Positions 16,164 through 26,979 of a stretch of 32,902 nt of DNA are shown in pieces. Each line of letters begins with the position of its first letter. The stretch's first letter is position 1. Both the position numbers and the translations under genes were made by a program. The notes beneath the pieces are model-generated. The model saw only the letters and a program-made list of their open reading frames with translations, was not told the origin of the DNA and did not search any database. Source of the DNA: JAHJUB01 sp041653615 [NCBI: Candidatus Ratteibacteria bacterium] (GTDB lineage: Bacteria; Ratteibacteria; UBA8468; MWAK01); the NCBI GenBank assembly GCA_041653615.1, contig JBAZEZ010000019.1, positions 1 through 32,902 of the forward strand, read 5' to 3'.

Positions 16164-16526
16164 ATGAAAAAGAAACTGTTATTGGCGTTGGGGTTGGGTG
16201 TCTTTTTTCTACAGAAAGGTGTTGCCTGGGCCGTGGACATAACAACCGGCTCAACGGCAGTAACCGCTTCCGACGGTTTTTTCACTTCTAACGTACGGAG
16301 CGTCTGCCTGCTTCTGGGCGTTGCCGCCGGTATGTGCGGCATCGGAATGGGCATCGCCATTGCCAACGCGATGACCGCCATCGCCAGGCAACCGGAAGCC
16401 GCGCCGAAAATCCAGTTAAACATGATGATCGGGCTGGCATTCATTGAATCGCTGGTGCTTTACTCGCTCTTTCTCGTAATCGTCATCCTCTTCGCCAATC
16501 CGTTTATCAAGTACATTGTAAAATAA
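16164..16526 (+). CDS. atpE: F0 ATP synthase subunit c with N-terminal signal-like extension
   Basis: The 120-residue product is longer than usual (70-90). It opens with a signal-peptide-like segment ending in AWA (residue 23), then a 20-residue Ser/Thr-rich linker, then the two-helix c hairpin: GVAAGMCGIGMGIAIANAM, the polar loop ARQPEA (74-79), and IGLAFIESLVLYSLFLVIVI with the ion-carrying Glu95. Ser96 and Tyr100 match the sodium-type signature, but the first-helix Gln of sodium-binding rings is Met62 here, so coupling ion is uncertain. AAAGGAGGT lies 5 nt before the ATG, the best ribosome binding site in the operon, as expected for the most abundant subunit. Confidence 0.93.
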   Translation: MKKKLLLALGLGVFFLQKGVAWAVDITTGSTAVTASDGFFTSNVRSVCLLLGVAAGMCGIGMGIAIANAMTAIARQPEAAPKIQLNMMIGLAFIESLVLYSLFLVIVILFANPFIKYIVK

Positions 16527-17069
16527 ATGATTACCGTCGATCCCCGTTTGCTGTTAGCGCAACTCATAACCTTTCTGGTCGCGGTCTTCATTCTCTGGAA
16601 AACCGCCTGGAAACCGCTGAACCAGATGATGCGGTTGCGGCAGGAAAAAATTTCTTCCGAGCTGGAAGAAGCGGCGCGCGCGCAAAAAGAAACCCGGAAG
16701 ATGGAAGAGGATTATCAACAGCGCCTCAAAGACCTGAACCGCAAAACAGCCGAATTGCTGTCCCAGACAAAACAGGAAGGAATGAAGATGCGCGAGGAGA
16801 TAATCAACCAGGCCAGAGCGGAAGCAGAGGAGGTTTCGCGGAAAGCCCGGCTGGAATTAAAATCCGAGCAAGATCGGATGCTGGCCGAACTGCGGTCTGA
16901 AACCACGCTTCTCTCGTTGGAAATCGCCGAAAAAGCCATCCAGCGAGCTTTGGACGAACGGGACCGGGAAAAACTTTTTCAGGAAATCTTACCAAAGATG
17001 GATGCCTTCCAAAAAGACGTGGATAAACCCCGCGGTGAGGAATCATCTCAACGGGGTAAACCGTCATGA
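16527..17069 (+). CDS. atpF: F0 ATP synthase subunit b
   Basis: The 180-residue protein has the b-subunit layout: one membrane helix at the N-terminus (about residues 7-25, LLLAQLITFLVAVFILWKTA), then KPLNQMM and a long, highly charged coiled coil (about 35-165) rich in Glu, Lys and Arg. It forms the peripheral stalk that holds F1 against rotation. The ATG directly follows the atpE stop with no gap and no Shine-Dalgarno sequence, so it is probably translated by reinitiation. Its stop overlaps the atpH start by 4 bp. Only one b gene is present, not a b/b' pair. Confidence 0.93.
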   Translation: MITVDPRLLLAQLITFLVAVFILWKTAWKPLNQMMRLRQEKISSELEEAARAQKETRKMEEDYQQRLKDLNRKTAELLSQTKQEGMKMREEIINQARAEAEEVSRKARLELKSEQDRMLAELRSETTLLSLEIAEKAIQRALDERDREKLFQEILPKMDAFQKDVDKPRGEESSQRGKPS

Positions 17070-17623
17070 TGAAAAAAAGGACCCTGGCGAAGGCCTACGC
17101 CCGGACCTTTTACACCTTCTTTTCAGTTGATTACGCAAGCATAAAAACAGTGCTTTTACGGATAAACCGGTTTCTGGAAAAATACCCGGGTCTGACCATT
17201 TTCTTTGACCATCCCCGGATTCGTCTCGCCGAAAAACAGAAGATGGTGCTGAAAATAGTGGGCCTGGATTATACGCCGGAACTGGAAGAACTTCTTTTCC
17301 TGCTGACCGAAAAAAGAGGGCTGGGCATCCTGCCGGAAATCATCCGGGAGATGGAAACGATTCACCGGAACCGGCACGGCATAACACCGGTGACAATCAG
17401 CAGCGCCCATCCGTTAACCCCGGCCGAAAAGGAAACGCTGCTCCGCCGATTGACTGAAACCGTCGGCGAAAAATTCAGCGCTGATTTCGCGGTCCGGGAA
17501 GACCTGCTTGCCGGATTAGTCATCCGGGTAGGCGACCGGACTCTGAACAACTCCCTGAAAAAATATATGCGGGACATCAGGGAAAACCTGCTGAATCCGC
17601 GTGTGACCCAAACAACAGTTTAA
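17066..17623 (+). CDS. atpH: F1 ATP synthase subunit delta
   Basis: The 185-residue protein belongs to the delta/OSCP family: an N-terminal helical bundle ([54 protein letters not shown]) and the C-terminal signature [24 protein letters not shown]. It ties the peripheral stalk to the top of F1. The ATG overlaps the atpF stop (ATGATG run; 17066 or 17069 may serve as start), indicating translational coupling. Its presence, with the canonical gene order, shows a standard F-type enzyme rather than an N-ATPase, which lacks delta. Confidence 0.92.
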   Translation: MMKKRTLAKAYARTFYTFFSVDYASIKTVLLRINRFLEKYPGLTIFFDHPRIRLAEKQKMVLKIVGLDYTPELEELLFLLTEKRGLGILPEIIREMETIHRNRHGITPVTISSAHPLTPAEKETLLRRLTETVGEKFSADFAVREDLLAGLVIRVGDRTLNNSLKKYMRDIRENLLNPRVTQTTV

Positions 17624-17624
17624 T

Positions 17625-19139
17625 ATGGCTAATTTAAATAAAGACATTATCCGGAGTATCCGGGAACAACTCCAGGCGTACAGTTCGGAGATGGTTCTAC
17701 AGGAGATTGGCTACGTCCTGGAGATAGGCGACGCCATCGCCAAAGTTTACGGCCTCTCCGAAGTAATGTACGGCGAGCTGGTCAGCCTTCCTAAGGGTAT
17801 CTTCGGGCTGGTGCTGAACCTGGAAGAAGACAGTATCGGATGCATCCTTTTCGGAGATTACCACCTTATTAAAGAAGGGGATGAAGTCAGGCGTACCGGA
17901 CGGGTAATGAAGGTCCCGGTCGGCGAAAAATTACTGGGCCGGGTGGTAAATCCTTTAGGCGAACCTTTGGACGGCAAAGGTGATATCGAAACCTCAACTT
18001 TCCGGCCGATTGAAGTTATCGCGCCCGGCGTAATAGACCGGCAACCGGTCAAAAAACCGCTCCAGACCGGTATTAAAGCGATCGACTCCATGATACCCAT
18101 CGGCCGGGGTCAGCGGGAACTGATTATCGGCGACCGGCAAATTGGAAAAAGTTACGTGGTAATAGACGCCATCATCAACCAGAAAAATCAAGAAGACAGG
18201 CCGATTTGCGTTTACGTAGCCATCGGCCAAAAACAATCAACCGTTGCCCAGGTCGTTGACACGCTGGAAAAACACGGCGCCCTGGAATATACCATCGTAG
18301 TTTCCGCCACCGCCGGCGAATCGGCCCCGATGCAGTACATCGCGCCTTACGCCGGCTGCGCCATGGGCGAGGAGTTCATGTGGCAGGGAAAAGACGTCCT
18401 GTGCGTCTACGACGACCTGACCAAACACGCCCAGTCCTACCGGGAAATATCTCTCTTGCTCCGCCGGCCGCCGGGCCGGGAAGCTTATCCCGGCGATGTC
18501 TTCTACCTCCATTCCCGGCTATTGGAACGCGCCTGCAAACTCTCGGATACCAACGGCGGCGGTTCCCTGACCGCTTTGCCCATCGTGGAGACCCAGGCCG
18601 GAGACATCTCCGCCTACATACCAACCAATATCATCTCCATTACCGACGGCCAGATTTACCTGGAGAACGGGCTCTTCTTCGCCGGAATACGGCCGGCGAT
18701 TAACGTGGGGCAATCCGTCTCCCGCGTCGGCGGAAATGCGCAAATTACCGCCATGCGCCAGGTAGCCGGCCGGCTGCGTCTTGACCTGGCCCAGTATAAC
18801 GAACTGGCCGCCTTCGCTCAGTTCGGTTCCGAACTGGACGCCAGTTCCCAAGCTCAGCTGGCGCGCGGGAAAAAGATGGTGGAAATACTGAAACAGGAAT
18901 ACCTTCAGCCGCTTGCGGTCGCCAAGCAGGTAATGCTCATCTTTGCCGGCGTAAACGGTTTTCTGGACGACATCCCGGTGGAACGAATCAAAAAATTCGA
19001 GGCTGAATTTTACCGGTTTATGGACGAACATCATCCGGAAACAGAAAAAGATATCAATCTTAAAAAAGAACTTACCGATGACCTGCGCAAGCGTTTGACA
19101 ACCGCGATTACGGAATTTAAAAATGGCTTCACTAGCTGA
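17625..19139 (+). CDS. atpA: F1 ATP synthase subunit alpha
   Basis: The 504-residue protein has the standard alpha length and domains: an N-terminal beta-barrel, the nucleotide-binding core with P-loop GDRQIGKS at residues 169-176 (GDRQTGKT in most homologues), [48 protein letters not shown] and the C-terminal helical domain. Alpha subunits form the non-catalytic sites and supply the arginine finger to beta. The ATG is 1 nt after the atpH stop with no Shine-Dalgarno sequence. Its 3' end overlaps the atpG start by 17 nt. Confidence 0.97.
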   Translation: MANLNKDIIRSIREQLQAYSSEMVLQEIGYVLEIGDAIAKVYGLSEVMYGELVSLPKGIFGLVLNLEEDSIGCILFGDYHLIKEGDEVRRTGRVMKVPVGEKLLGRVVNPLGEPLDGKGDIETSTFRPIEVIAPGVIDRQPVKKPLQTGIKAIDSMIPIGRGQRELIIGDRQIGKSYVVIDAIINQKNQEDRPICVYVAIGQKQSTVAQVVDTLEKHGALEYTIVVSATAGESAPMQYIAPYAGCAMGEEFMWQGKDVLCVYDDLTKHAQSYREISLLLRRPPGREAYPGDVFYLHSRLLERACKLSDTNGGGSLTALPIVETQAGDISAYIPTNIISITDGQIYLENGLFFAGIRPAINVGQSVSRVGGNAQITAMRQVAGRLRLDLAQYNELAAFAQFGSELDASSQAQLARGKKMVEILKQEYLQPLAVAKQVMLIFAGVNGFLDDIPVERIKKFEAEFYRFMDEHHPETEKDINLKKELTDDLRKRLTTAITEFKNGFTS

Positions 19140-19998
19140 ATTAAAAAGTAAGGTTAAGGGGATAAAATCAATCGAACAGGTGACCCGGGCGATGCAATTA
19201 GTCGCCGGCGCACGGTTCACCAGAGCGCAGAAAGAAATGGTTGCCGCCGGTTCTTTTATTACGGAGTTGGAAGGACTGCTCTACCGTCTGCTCCATACCC
19301 ACTGGACGCCGGGCAAAAAAGCGCCGCTCTTTCCTTTTTTGTCTGAAAACAAAAATTCCAACCGGATGGGTCTGCTGGTAATCGCCGGGGACCGGGGACT
19401 CTGCGGCGGTTTCAATAATAACGTCCTGAAAGAAACCCTGGCGTTCCGGCATATCGTTTCAGATAAAAAATTGGAGATTTTTACGGTCGGCCGCAAGGCG
19501 GAGGATTCCTTGCGAAAATCCGGCCTGAACATATTCCGGGTTTATGACAACATCGCCCCGGGCCTGCGTTTCGATATCGCGGCCAAAATGGCCGAAGACA
19601 TAATGGACGTTTACTTAAAAAAGGAGTTGGGCGGTTTTATGGTTATCTCCAACCGATTCCACTCCATCGCCAGGCAGGAAGTGGAAGTATCCCATCTCCT
19701 GCCGGTAAGAATCCACCCGAAACACAAACCGAAAATCGAAGCGGACTATCTTTTTGAACCGGAGAGAAATTCCCTGCTGGCCGAAATGATTCCCTTCTAT
19801 CTCAAAAACCGGGTCTATTCTTTTCTGAAGGAATCTTACGCGTCGGAACAGGCGGCGCGGCTGGTGGCGATGGAAAACGCCACCCTGAATGCCGGCGACT
19901 TGATTGAAAACCTGAACCTGGAATTTAATAAACTCCGGCAGGCATCAATCACCAGCCAGATTGCCGATATCGTGGGCGCGGGCGAAGGAATTAAATAA
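19123..19998 (+). CDS. atpG: F1 ATP synthase subunit gamma
   Basis: The 291-residue protein is the central rotor shaft. It has the N-terminal helix [30 protein letters not shown], the [11 protein letters not shown] motif in the Rossmann-like part, and the C-terminal helix ending [28 protein letters not shown], all typical. The ATG lies inside the end of atpA (17-nt overlap), so translation is probably coupled. A gap of 224 nt filled by nested palindromes follows, unusual since gamma and beta are generally close together. Confidence 0.95.
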   Translation: MASLAELKSKVKGIKSIEQVTRAMQLVAGARFTRAQKEMVAAGSFITELEGLLYRLLHTHWTPGKKAPLFPFLSENKNSNRMGLLVIAGDRGLCGGFNNNVLKETLAFRHIVSDKKLEIFTVGRKAEDSLRKSGLNIFRVYDNIAPGLRFDIAAKMAEDIMDVYLKKELGGFMVISNRFHSIARQEVEVSHLLPVRIHPKHKPKIEADYLFEPERNSLLAEMIPFYLKNRVYSFLKESYASEQAARLVAMENATLNAGDLIENLNLEFNKLRQASITSQIADIVGAGEGIK

Positions 19999-20001
19999 AT
20001 C

Positions 20002-21626
<1,625 letters not shown>

Positions 21627-21634
21627 CTGAATTG

Positions 21635-21741
21635 GGACGCAGATATACGCAGAAACTACAGGATAAAAATTAAAAATAGTTTTTAAGAGTACTTCTTTAA
21701 AAATTTTTGAATTATGTTTTATATGCGGTAATCTGCGTTCC
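21635..21741 (+). repeat. Family B inverted repeat between atpD and atpC
   Basis: The left arm (21635-21656, GGACGCAGATATACGCAGAAAC, then TACAGGATAA) pairs imperfectly with the right arm (21725-21741, GCGGTAATCTGCGTTCC). The left arm and its extension share the 16-mer AGAAACTACAGGATAA with the element before atpD. The centre is A+T-rich. The right arm ends 6 nt before the atpC ATG. Confidence 0.85.
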
Positions 21742-21747
21742 ATTAAA

Positions 21748-22005
21748 ATGAAAACCGTCTCCGTAAAAATTCGCACGCCGGAAGCACTAATCCTGGAAGG
21801 TGATTATGAATCCGCGGTCCTGCCCGGTTTTGAAGGCGAATTAGGCATTCTGCCCGGTCACGCGGCCCTGGCCGCGCAATTGAAACCGGGCGCCATCCGG
21901 CTGAAACGCGCCGGAAAAACCGAAATTATTTCCATTACCGGCGGTTTCGCGGAAGTCCAACCCGCCGGAATATCCGTCTTCGCCGAAAAAACAACCAAAA
22001 AATAA
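21748..22005 (+). CDS. atpC: F1 ATP synthase subunit epsilon, short form
   Basis: The 85-residue protein contains the N-terminal beta-sandwich of epsilon (VKIRTPEALILEGDYESAVLPGFEGELGILPGHAALAAQLKPG, then ITGGFAEVQPAGISVFAE). It stops where the C-terminal helical hairpin would begin; usual length is about 130-140. The beta-sandwich binds gamma and the c-ring; the missing helices are the part that inhibits ATP hydrolysis in many bacteria. Short epsilons are known in some phyla, for example Chlorobi, so it is likely functional. The stop is clean and followed by a good ribosome binding site for the next gene, which argues against a truncating error. Confidence 0.9.
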   Translation: MKTVSVKIRTPEALILEGDYESAVLPGFEGELGILPGHAALAAQLKPGAIRLKRAGKTEIISITGGFAEVQPAGISVFAEKTTKK

Positions 22006-22022
22006 ACACGGAGGAACCTGCC

Positions 22023-23394
22023 ATGCCAAACAAGAAGAAAGAAATAAAGATAACCTTTATCGGCGGCGGAAGCCTGAACTGGACTCCTGCCATCCTGCGG
22101 GACGTCATCTTTAAAAAAGGGATGGAGAGAACGAATATAAATTTCAGGCTGCTGGACATAGATGCGGCCCGGTTGAAAGTCATCAAAAAACTCTTCGATT
22201 ACCGTCTTAAAGACTGGGGCGCCGATTGGGTGCGGATAGATACTTTCCTTGATGCCGACCAAGCCATATCCGGCGCCGATTTTGTGATAATCGCCATCTC
22301 CACCGGCGGCCTGGCAACCATGAAGCACGATCTCAAAATACCGGAAAAGTACGGCATCTATCACACCGTAGGCGATACGGCCGGACCGGGGGGTGGTCAA
22401 GGTCGTTAAGAAATATCCCGGTATTCAAGGATTATGGCCGGAAGATAAAGCAATTAGCCCCCGGCGCTTTTGTCCTGAATTATACAAACCCCATGGGAAC
22501 CCTAACCAACGTCCTGGCCGGGGAACTTGGCAATAACCGCGTAATCGGCCTCTGCCACGGCCTCTTCGAAAATTACGAGTTTTTAAAAAAACATTCACCC
22601 TTGAGAGCGAGAAAGAGATACAACTAAGGTTCGGCGGTTTGAACCATTTTTTCTGGATACTGGATTTTAAAATAAGGGGCAAAGACGGATATAAACTGTT
22701 AAAGGGAAAACTTAAAGTAAAGAGACTCTCAGACCTGGTAAGAGACCCCAAAGCGGATGCCATGGGCTTCAAATCAGATAGAAAGCTGGCCCAGGAACTC
22801 TTTGAAAATTACGGTTATTTGCCTTACCTGGGGGACAGACACACGTGTGAATTTTTCGGTTCCTACCTTTCCAGCCGAAAATTGATGGCCCGGTTCAATC
22901 TTAAGCGAACCAGCATTGCCGAAAGAGCGAAGGGTTATCAGGATGCGGCGAAAAGAATAAACCTCTGGACCAAAGGAGAGGATGCGGATTGGCCGTTTAC
23001 CCGGGAACCCTCGCGCGAGACGGCCGCGGATATAATAAAGTCCGTTGTTTTCAACGAAAAATTCACCGATGTGGTCAATATGGTCAACGTTGGCCAGATA
23101 CCAAATCTGGCTAAAGGCGCGGTGGTGGAGACGATGGGAAAAACCGGCGGAAGCGGTTTTACCCCCCTGACCGCCGGACCGATGCCGGATTCGCTGAAAG
23201 CCCTGCTCCGGCCGCACGCGGAAACACAATTGCGGACAATCAGTTCGGGATTAGCCGGAGACCTCGACGCAGCATTAATGGCGCTGGTCGCCGACCCGCT
23301 ATGCGGTCACCTTACCGTCAGCGACATTAAACGGATGGGCCTGGAGCTTCTCAAGGCGAACCGTCGGTATCTGCCGCAATTCTTCGGCGGCTGA
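22023..23394 (+). pseudogene. GH4-family glycosidase interrupted by two homopolymer frameshifts
   Basis: The first segment (22023-22409) has the NAD-binding FIGGGSLNWTP and HTVGDTAGPGG of glycoside hydrolase family 4. At a run of six G (22388-22393) the frame changes; the middle segment then reads WSRSLRNIPVFKDYG, NYTNPMGTLTNVLAG and GLCHG (metal-binding Cys and His). At a run of seven A (22585-22591) it changes again, and the last segment carries on to 23394 with DRHTCEFFG, VVETMG and PLCGHLTVSDIKRMG. Adding one base at each run restores a protein of about 457 residues, normal for GH4. These enzymes split glycosides by an NAD- and metal-dependent redox mechanism. GGAGG lies 8 nt before the ATG, 17 nt after atpC. 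Either a recent pseudogene or two consensus errors; substrate is unknown (LplD-like alpha-galacturonidase is possible). Confidence 0.85.
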
Positions 23395-23415
23395 ACCTTT
23401 AATCAAAATCAGCAA

Positions 23416-24054
23416 CTACTTCAAATTATACGCCGGTTTTAAAAACTTCCCGTCTATTATCTTTGCTAAAAAGTAGGCAACAACCGCGCCGGCTATCCCG
23501 CCGGCGTGACAAACAAGGATGGGCCTGCCCATCATACCAAAGAGCAGAAAACTGAAGGGAAACTTTCCGGTAATGGTTTCATAAACCACCATCAAGAGCA
23601 GGAACGCGAAGACCGCCGCCCCGATTATTTTATCAGTCTTGTCTTTCTTTTCGCGGAAAACCATCTCCAGCGCCCCGAGCGCGGTTATTCCGTAGGTAAT
23701 ACCGGACAGCCCGCGCAGACCAACCTCCGGAACCAGGGGCGAAAACCATATCCCGGCCAGCAGGCTGCCGGCGCCGGCTAATATAACGTAAAACAGGCGG
23801 AAGAAAATTCGTTTCTCATCCAAAACCAGATACACCAGAAAAAAAGGCAGGCCGTCCAAAAGAAGGTGATACCAGGAAACATGGGCCAACAAACCGGTAA
23901 TAACCAACCACCATTCTCCCTGCTTCACCAGGCCGGGATAAAATGCCCAGCGGTTGGTGTTCCCACCAAAAAAGAGCGGGTAGTTTATAAGCAGAAGCAA
24001 ACCCGCCAGAAGCCAAAAATCCCAACAGCGATAAAACGGCTTATTTTTAATCAA
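23416..24054 (-). CDS. Rhomboid-family membrane protease (rhombosortase-like)
   Basis: The 212-residue protein has six or so membrane helices. Rhomboid features are GLLAHVSWYHLLLDG at about 54-68 (the HxxxHxxxN motif with Asp in place of Asn), GLRGLSGITYG with the nucleophilic Ser117 in GLSG, and VCHAGGIAGAVVAYF with the partner His183. Size and the 'RGLSG' context resemble rhombosortases, which process GlyGly-CTERM proteins in the inner membrane, but this finer call is inference. The start is TTG at 24054 with GGAGG 4 nt upstream. It has a near-consensus promoter, divergent to dinG, and converges on the GH4 gene with about 20 nt between stops. Confidence 0.8.
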   Translation of the reverse strand: MIKNKPFYRCWDFWLLAGLLLLINYPLFFGGNTNRWAFYPGLVKQGEWWLVITGLLAHVSWYHLLLDGLPFFLVYLVLDEKRIFFRLFYVILAGAGSLLAGIWFSPLVPEVGLRGLSGITYGITALGALEMVFREKKDKTDKIIGAAVFAFLLLMVVYETITGKFPFSFLLFGMMGRPILVCHAGGIAGAVVAYFLAKIIDGKFLKPAYNLK

Positions 24055-24097
24055 CTTTCCTCCGGTTGACGCACATCACTGTCTCTGCTTCCGAAAA

Positions 24098-24126
24098 ATT
24101 ATAGCATTAAGAAAAAAGACCGTCAA
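24098..24126 (-). promoter_or_regulatory. Promoter of the rhomboid gene
   Basis: On the minus strand TTGACG (24121-24126), a 17-nt spacer and TATAAT (24098-24103). The start site is expected near 24091, giving a leader of about 37 nt that contains the GGAGG. Confidence 0.72.
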
Positions 24127-24145
24127 ACCAACACCGACGGGATGA

Positions 24146-24175
24146 TTGCCCATTCTTTGCGCTAACGGTTATAAT
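24146..24175 (+). promoter_or_regulatory. Promoter of dinG
   Basis: TTGCCC (24146-24151), an 18-nt spacer and TATAAT (24170-24175). It overlaps neither arm of the divergent rhomboid promoter. The leader would be about 55 nt; a TTGACA at 24213 lacks a partner -10 and is probably chance. Confidence 0.5.
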
Positions 24176-24236
24176 AAAAAATTGGCGGGTAAATACAATA
24201 CACCGAATAAGATTGACACACTGAAAAACGGTCACG

Positions 24237-26975
24237 ATGACAGATAATTTGGTTTGGCAGGATAAAACAATTGTGTTTCTGGACCTGGAAACAACCGGGC
24301 TTACTTCGGGTCAGGACCGCATTATTGAAGTCGGCGCCCTGAAGACAAAAGGCCGGAAAGAAGTAGCTGCGTTTGAAACTCTGGTCAAACCCGGTATACC
24401 CATTCCGTCTTTCGTTACCCGGCTCACCGGCATTACCGAAGCGGAAGTTGCGGAAAAGGGCCGGGAACTGCAGCCGGTGCTCAACGAATTACAGGAATTC
24501 ATCGGCGATTGTCCGCTGGTCGGTCATAACCTTAATTTTGACCTTTCCTTCTTGAAAGCCGCCGGCCTTGATTTGCCGAACCAGACCCTGGATACCGCGA
24601 TTCTGACCGCCTTAATCCTGCCGGTTGAAAAACATTACAGCCTCCGGGTGCTGGCCAAAAAAATTTTCAATGAAACAGAAACGCACCGCAGCCTCTCCGA
24701 CGCCCGACAAACCTTTAAACTACTCTGGGCGGTCATTGACCGGATAGAACCGGGGGACCGCTTGCTGCTGGAAAATATGGCGCGGCTCCTGTCCGGAACG
24801 GAACCGCTGCTCTCGGAATTATTTCAAAAATTATCCACGCAAAACGTAAACCGCAAAGTACGAAATGTAAAATCAAAAGAAGAAAATGACTGGAGAGAAA
24901 AAACGGAGCCGGAAGAATTAACCGTACCGGTAAAGGAAGCGGAGATAACCCGCCTGCTGGAAAAGAACGGGTTCCTGACGAAATTAGCGAACTACGAACA
25001 CCGGCCCCAACAATTAGAAATGGCGAAACTGGTTTGCGCCGCTTTTAATGATTCCGCAAAATTAGTGGTGGAAGCGCCGACCGGCGTGGGAAAAACCCTG
25101 GCTTATCTGATTCCGGCCATCATCTTCGCGACGATAAACCACCGGCGCGTAGTGATATCCACCAACACTAAAAATCTTCAAACCCAAGTCTGGGAAAAAG
25201 AACTCCCGTTCCTGAAAGAAAACCTGCCCGGCTTAAAATGGCGCGCCAGCCGGCTCCTGGGGAAAGAAAATTATTTTTGCCAGCGCCGGTTCCGGAATAT
25301 CTATGAAAACAATCCCGGCCTCTTCCCCAAAAACGAAACGGCGCTGGCTTACCTGGTTTCCTTCCGCCACAAAAGCCGGGAAGGCATTCTGGAGGAGGCT
25401 TCCGCTTTTATGCAGCAGCGGTTTCCCGACCTGAAGGGCTGGCTGGATGAGATGAAAGGAAGCGCCAAAACCTGCCTTAACCGCAACTGCCCTTTTTACC
25501 GAAGTTGTTTTTATCAGAAGGCGCGGCTGGCCGCCGAAAATTCCGACCTTATCATCTCCAACCACGCCCTGACACTCTCGCCGCCGGGATGGTTTCCGGA
25601 ATTTCACCACCTTATCCTGGATGAAGCCCAGAATATTGAGGATGCCGCGTCGGAAAGTTACAGCCGGGGTATCGAAGGTGAACAGGCAATCGGAATACTG
25701 TCGGCGCTCAACGCTTTCCTCTCGGGAGAAAAGGGCCGCGGCCGGATTTCCGCGGAAACCAGGAAAATGATACCGGAAGTCAGAAAATTATGGCAGCAAT
25801 TTTCCGGCGGAATGGTCCGGCTGCTGCCGGAATACGGGACGATAAACATTAATGACTTAAAAAAAGACAACCGCTGGCCGGAGATTGAACTTACCCGGCA
25901 AAACTTTCAGATATCCTGGCAGGAATTGGAAGCGCAATTCGGAAAAATCAGCGGCGGCCGGACTGATGAGCCAAACGACGAATCGGCCGAGCGAAAATTG
26001 GAACTGTCCGGACTCCAACTAGAATTCACAAACCTCAAGGAAGACTTGGCATTTATCTTCAGCCCGCAGGAAAACTACGTTGCTTTTGCCCGTAAAAATA
26101 CGTCGTGGAACTCAAAATCCCGCCAAGCCGAAACGTGGCTCGCCCGGGCGATGCCGGTGGAAGTTGACGTTTTTTTACGCGAACGCCTCTTCTCCGGACT
26201 GAAAACCCTGGTTTGCGCCTCGGCTACCCTGACCGTGTCCGGGAAATTTGACTTTTTTCTGAACCGGCTTGGTCTGGCCGGGCTGCCGGCCGTCACAACC
26301 GCCCGGATTAGTTCGCCTTTTGACTTTTCCAACCAGAGCATCCTGGCCATCCCCAAAAACTTCCAGCGTTACGACTACAACGACCACCCGGGTATCTTCG
26401 TTTCCGCGCTGGCAGAAGGCATAAAAAAAACAGCTTTGGCCCTGGGAGGAAAAGAACTGGCACTCTTTTCGGCGCGTTCCCGGATGGAAGATGTTTACGG
26501 GAAAATAAAAGAAGACCTGGAAAAAAAGGGGGTTACGGTACTGTGCCAGAATATAGACGGTTACCGTAATTTCCTGGTGGAAACGCTGAAAGGGGCAAGC
26601 GGGGATATGCTGCTGCTGGGCTCCAAAAGTTTTCAGGAAGGCGTGGATATTTCCGGGATGAAGGCGGTGTTGATTGAAAAGATGCCTTTTCCGAGCCGCT
26701 CCGACCCGTTGGTGGAAGCACGGCAAAAAGCGGTTCTCAAAAAAGGCGGACGGCCCTTTCAGGATTATATCCTGCCGCTGGCAATCATCGGCCTGCGCCA
26801 GTCGTTCGGCCGGCTTATCCGGAACAAATCCGACCGGGGCGCGGTGATAATCTTTGACCCGCGTCTCCTGAGCGATTATCCGGAGGTACTGGACTCTTTA
26901 CCGGAATGTTCGATGGTAATTGAAGACACACCGGCCTTCTACCAAAAATTAGCAGAGGCTTGCAAAAAACTGTAA
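24237..26975 (+). CDS. dinG: DnaQ-like exonuclease fused to a DinG-type FeS helicase
   Basis: The 912-residue protein has two parts. The N-terminal 170 residues are a DEDD exonuclease: DLETTG (16-21), VGHNLNFDLSFL and HRSLSDARQTF. After a linker comes an XPD/DinG superfamily-2 helicase: P-loop APTGVGKT (280-287), four Cys at 348, 413, 418 and 424, DEAQ (462-465), and the C-terminal QSFGRLIRNKSDRGAVIIFDPR. The C-x4-C-x5-C spacing of the last three Cys equals that of the iron-sulfur cluster of E. coli DinG. By family knowledge it unwinds DNA, R-loops or damaged structures; the exonuclease fusion is typical of Firmicutes DinG, which generally lack the cluster. Its stop is 4 nt from that of the convergent HAD gene. 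Confidence 0.93.
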   Translation: MTDNLVWQDKTIVFLDLETTGLTSGQDRIIEVGALKTKGRKEVAAFETLVKPGIPIPSFVTRLTGITEAEVAEKGRELQPVLNELQEFIGDCPLVGHNLNFDLSFLKAAGLDLPNQTLDTAILTALILPVEKHYSLRVLAKKIFNETETHRSLSDARQTFKLLWAVIDRIEPGDRLLLENMARLLSGTEPLLSELFQKLSTQNVNRKVRNVKSKEENDWREKTEPEELTVPVKEAEITRLLEKNGFLTKLANYEHRPQQLEMAKLVCAAFNDSAKLVVEAPTGVGKTLAYLIPAIIFATINHRRVVISTNTKNLQTQVWEKELPFLKENLPGLKWRASRLLGKENYFCQRRFRNIYENNPGLFPKNETALAYLVSFRHKSREGILEEASAFMQQRFPDLKGWLDEMKGSAKTCLNRNCPFYRSCFYQKARLAAENSDLIISNHALTLSPPGWFPEFHHLILDEAQNIEDAASESYSRGIEGEQAIGILSALNAFLSGEKGRGRISAETRKMIPEVRKLWQQFSGGMVRLLPEYGTININDLKKDNRWPEIELTRQNFQISWQELEAQFGKISGGRTDEPNDESAERKLELSGLQLEFTNLKEDLAFIFSPQENYVAFARKNTSWNSKSRQAETWLARAMPVEVDVFLRERLFSGLKTLVCASATLTVSGKFDFFLNRLGLAGLPAVTTARISSPFDFSNQSILAIPKNFQRYDYNDHPGIFVSALAEGIKKTALALGGKELALFSARSRMEDVYGKIKEDLEKKGVTVLCQNIDGYRNFLVETLKGASGDMLLLGSKSFQEGVDISGMKAVLIEKMPFPSRSDPLVEARQKAVLKKGGRPFQDYILPLAIIGLRQSFGRLIRNKSDRGAVIIFDPRLLSDYPEVLDSLPECSMVIEDTPAFYQKLAEACKKL

Positions 26976-26979
26976 AATA

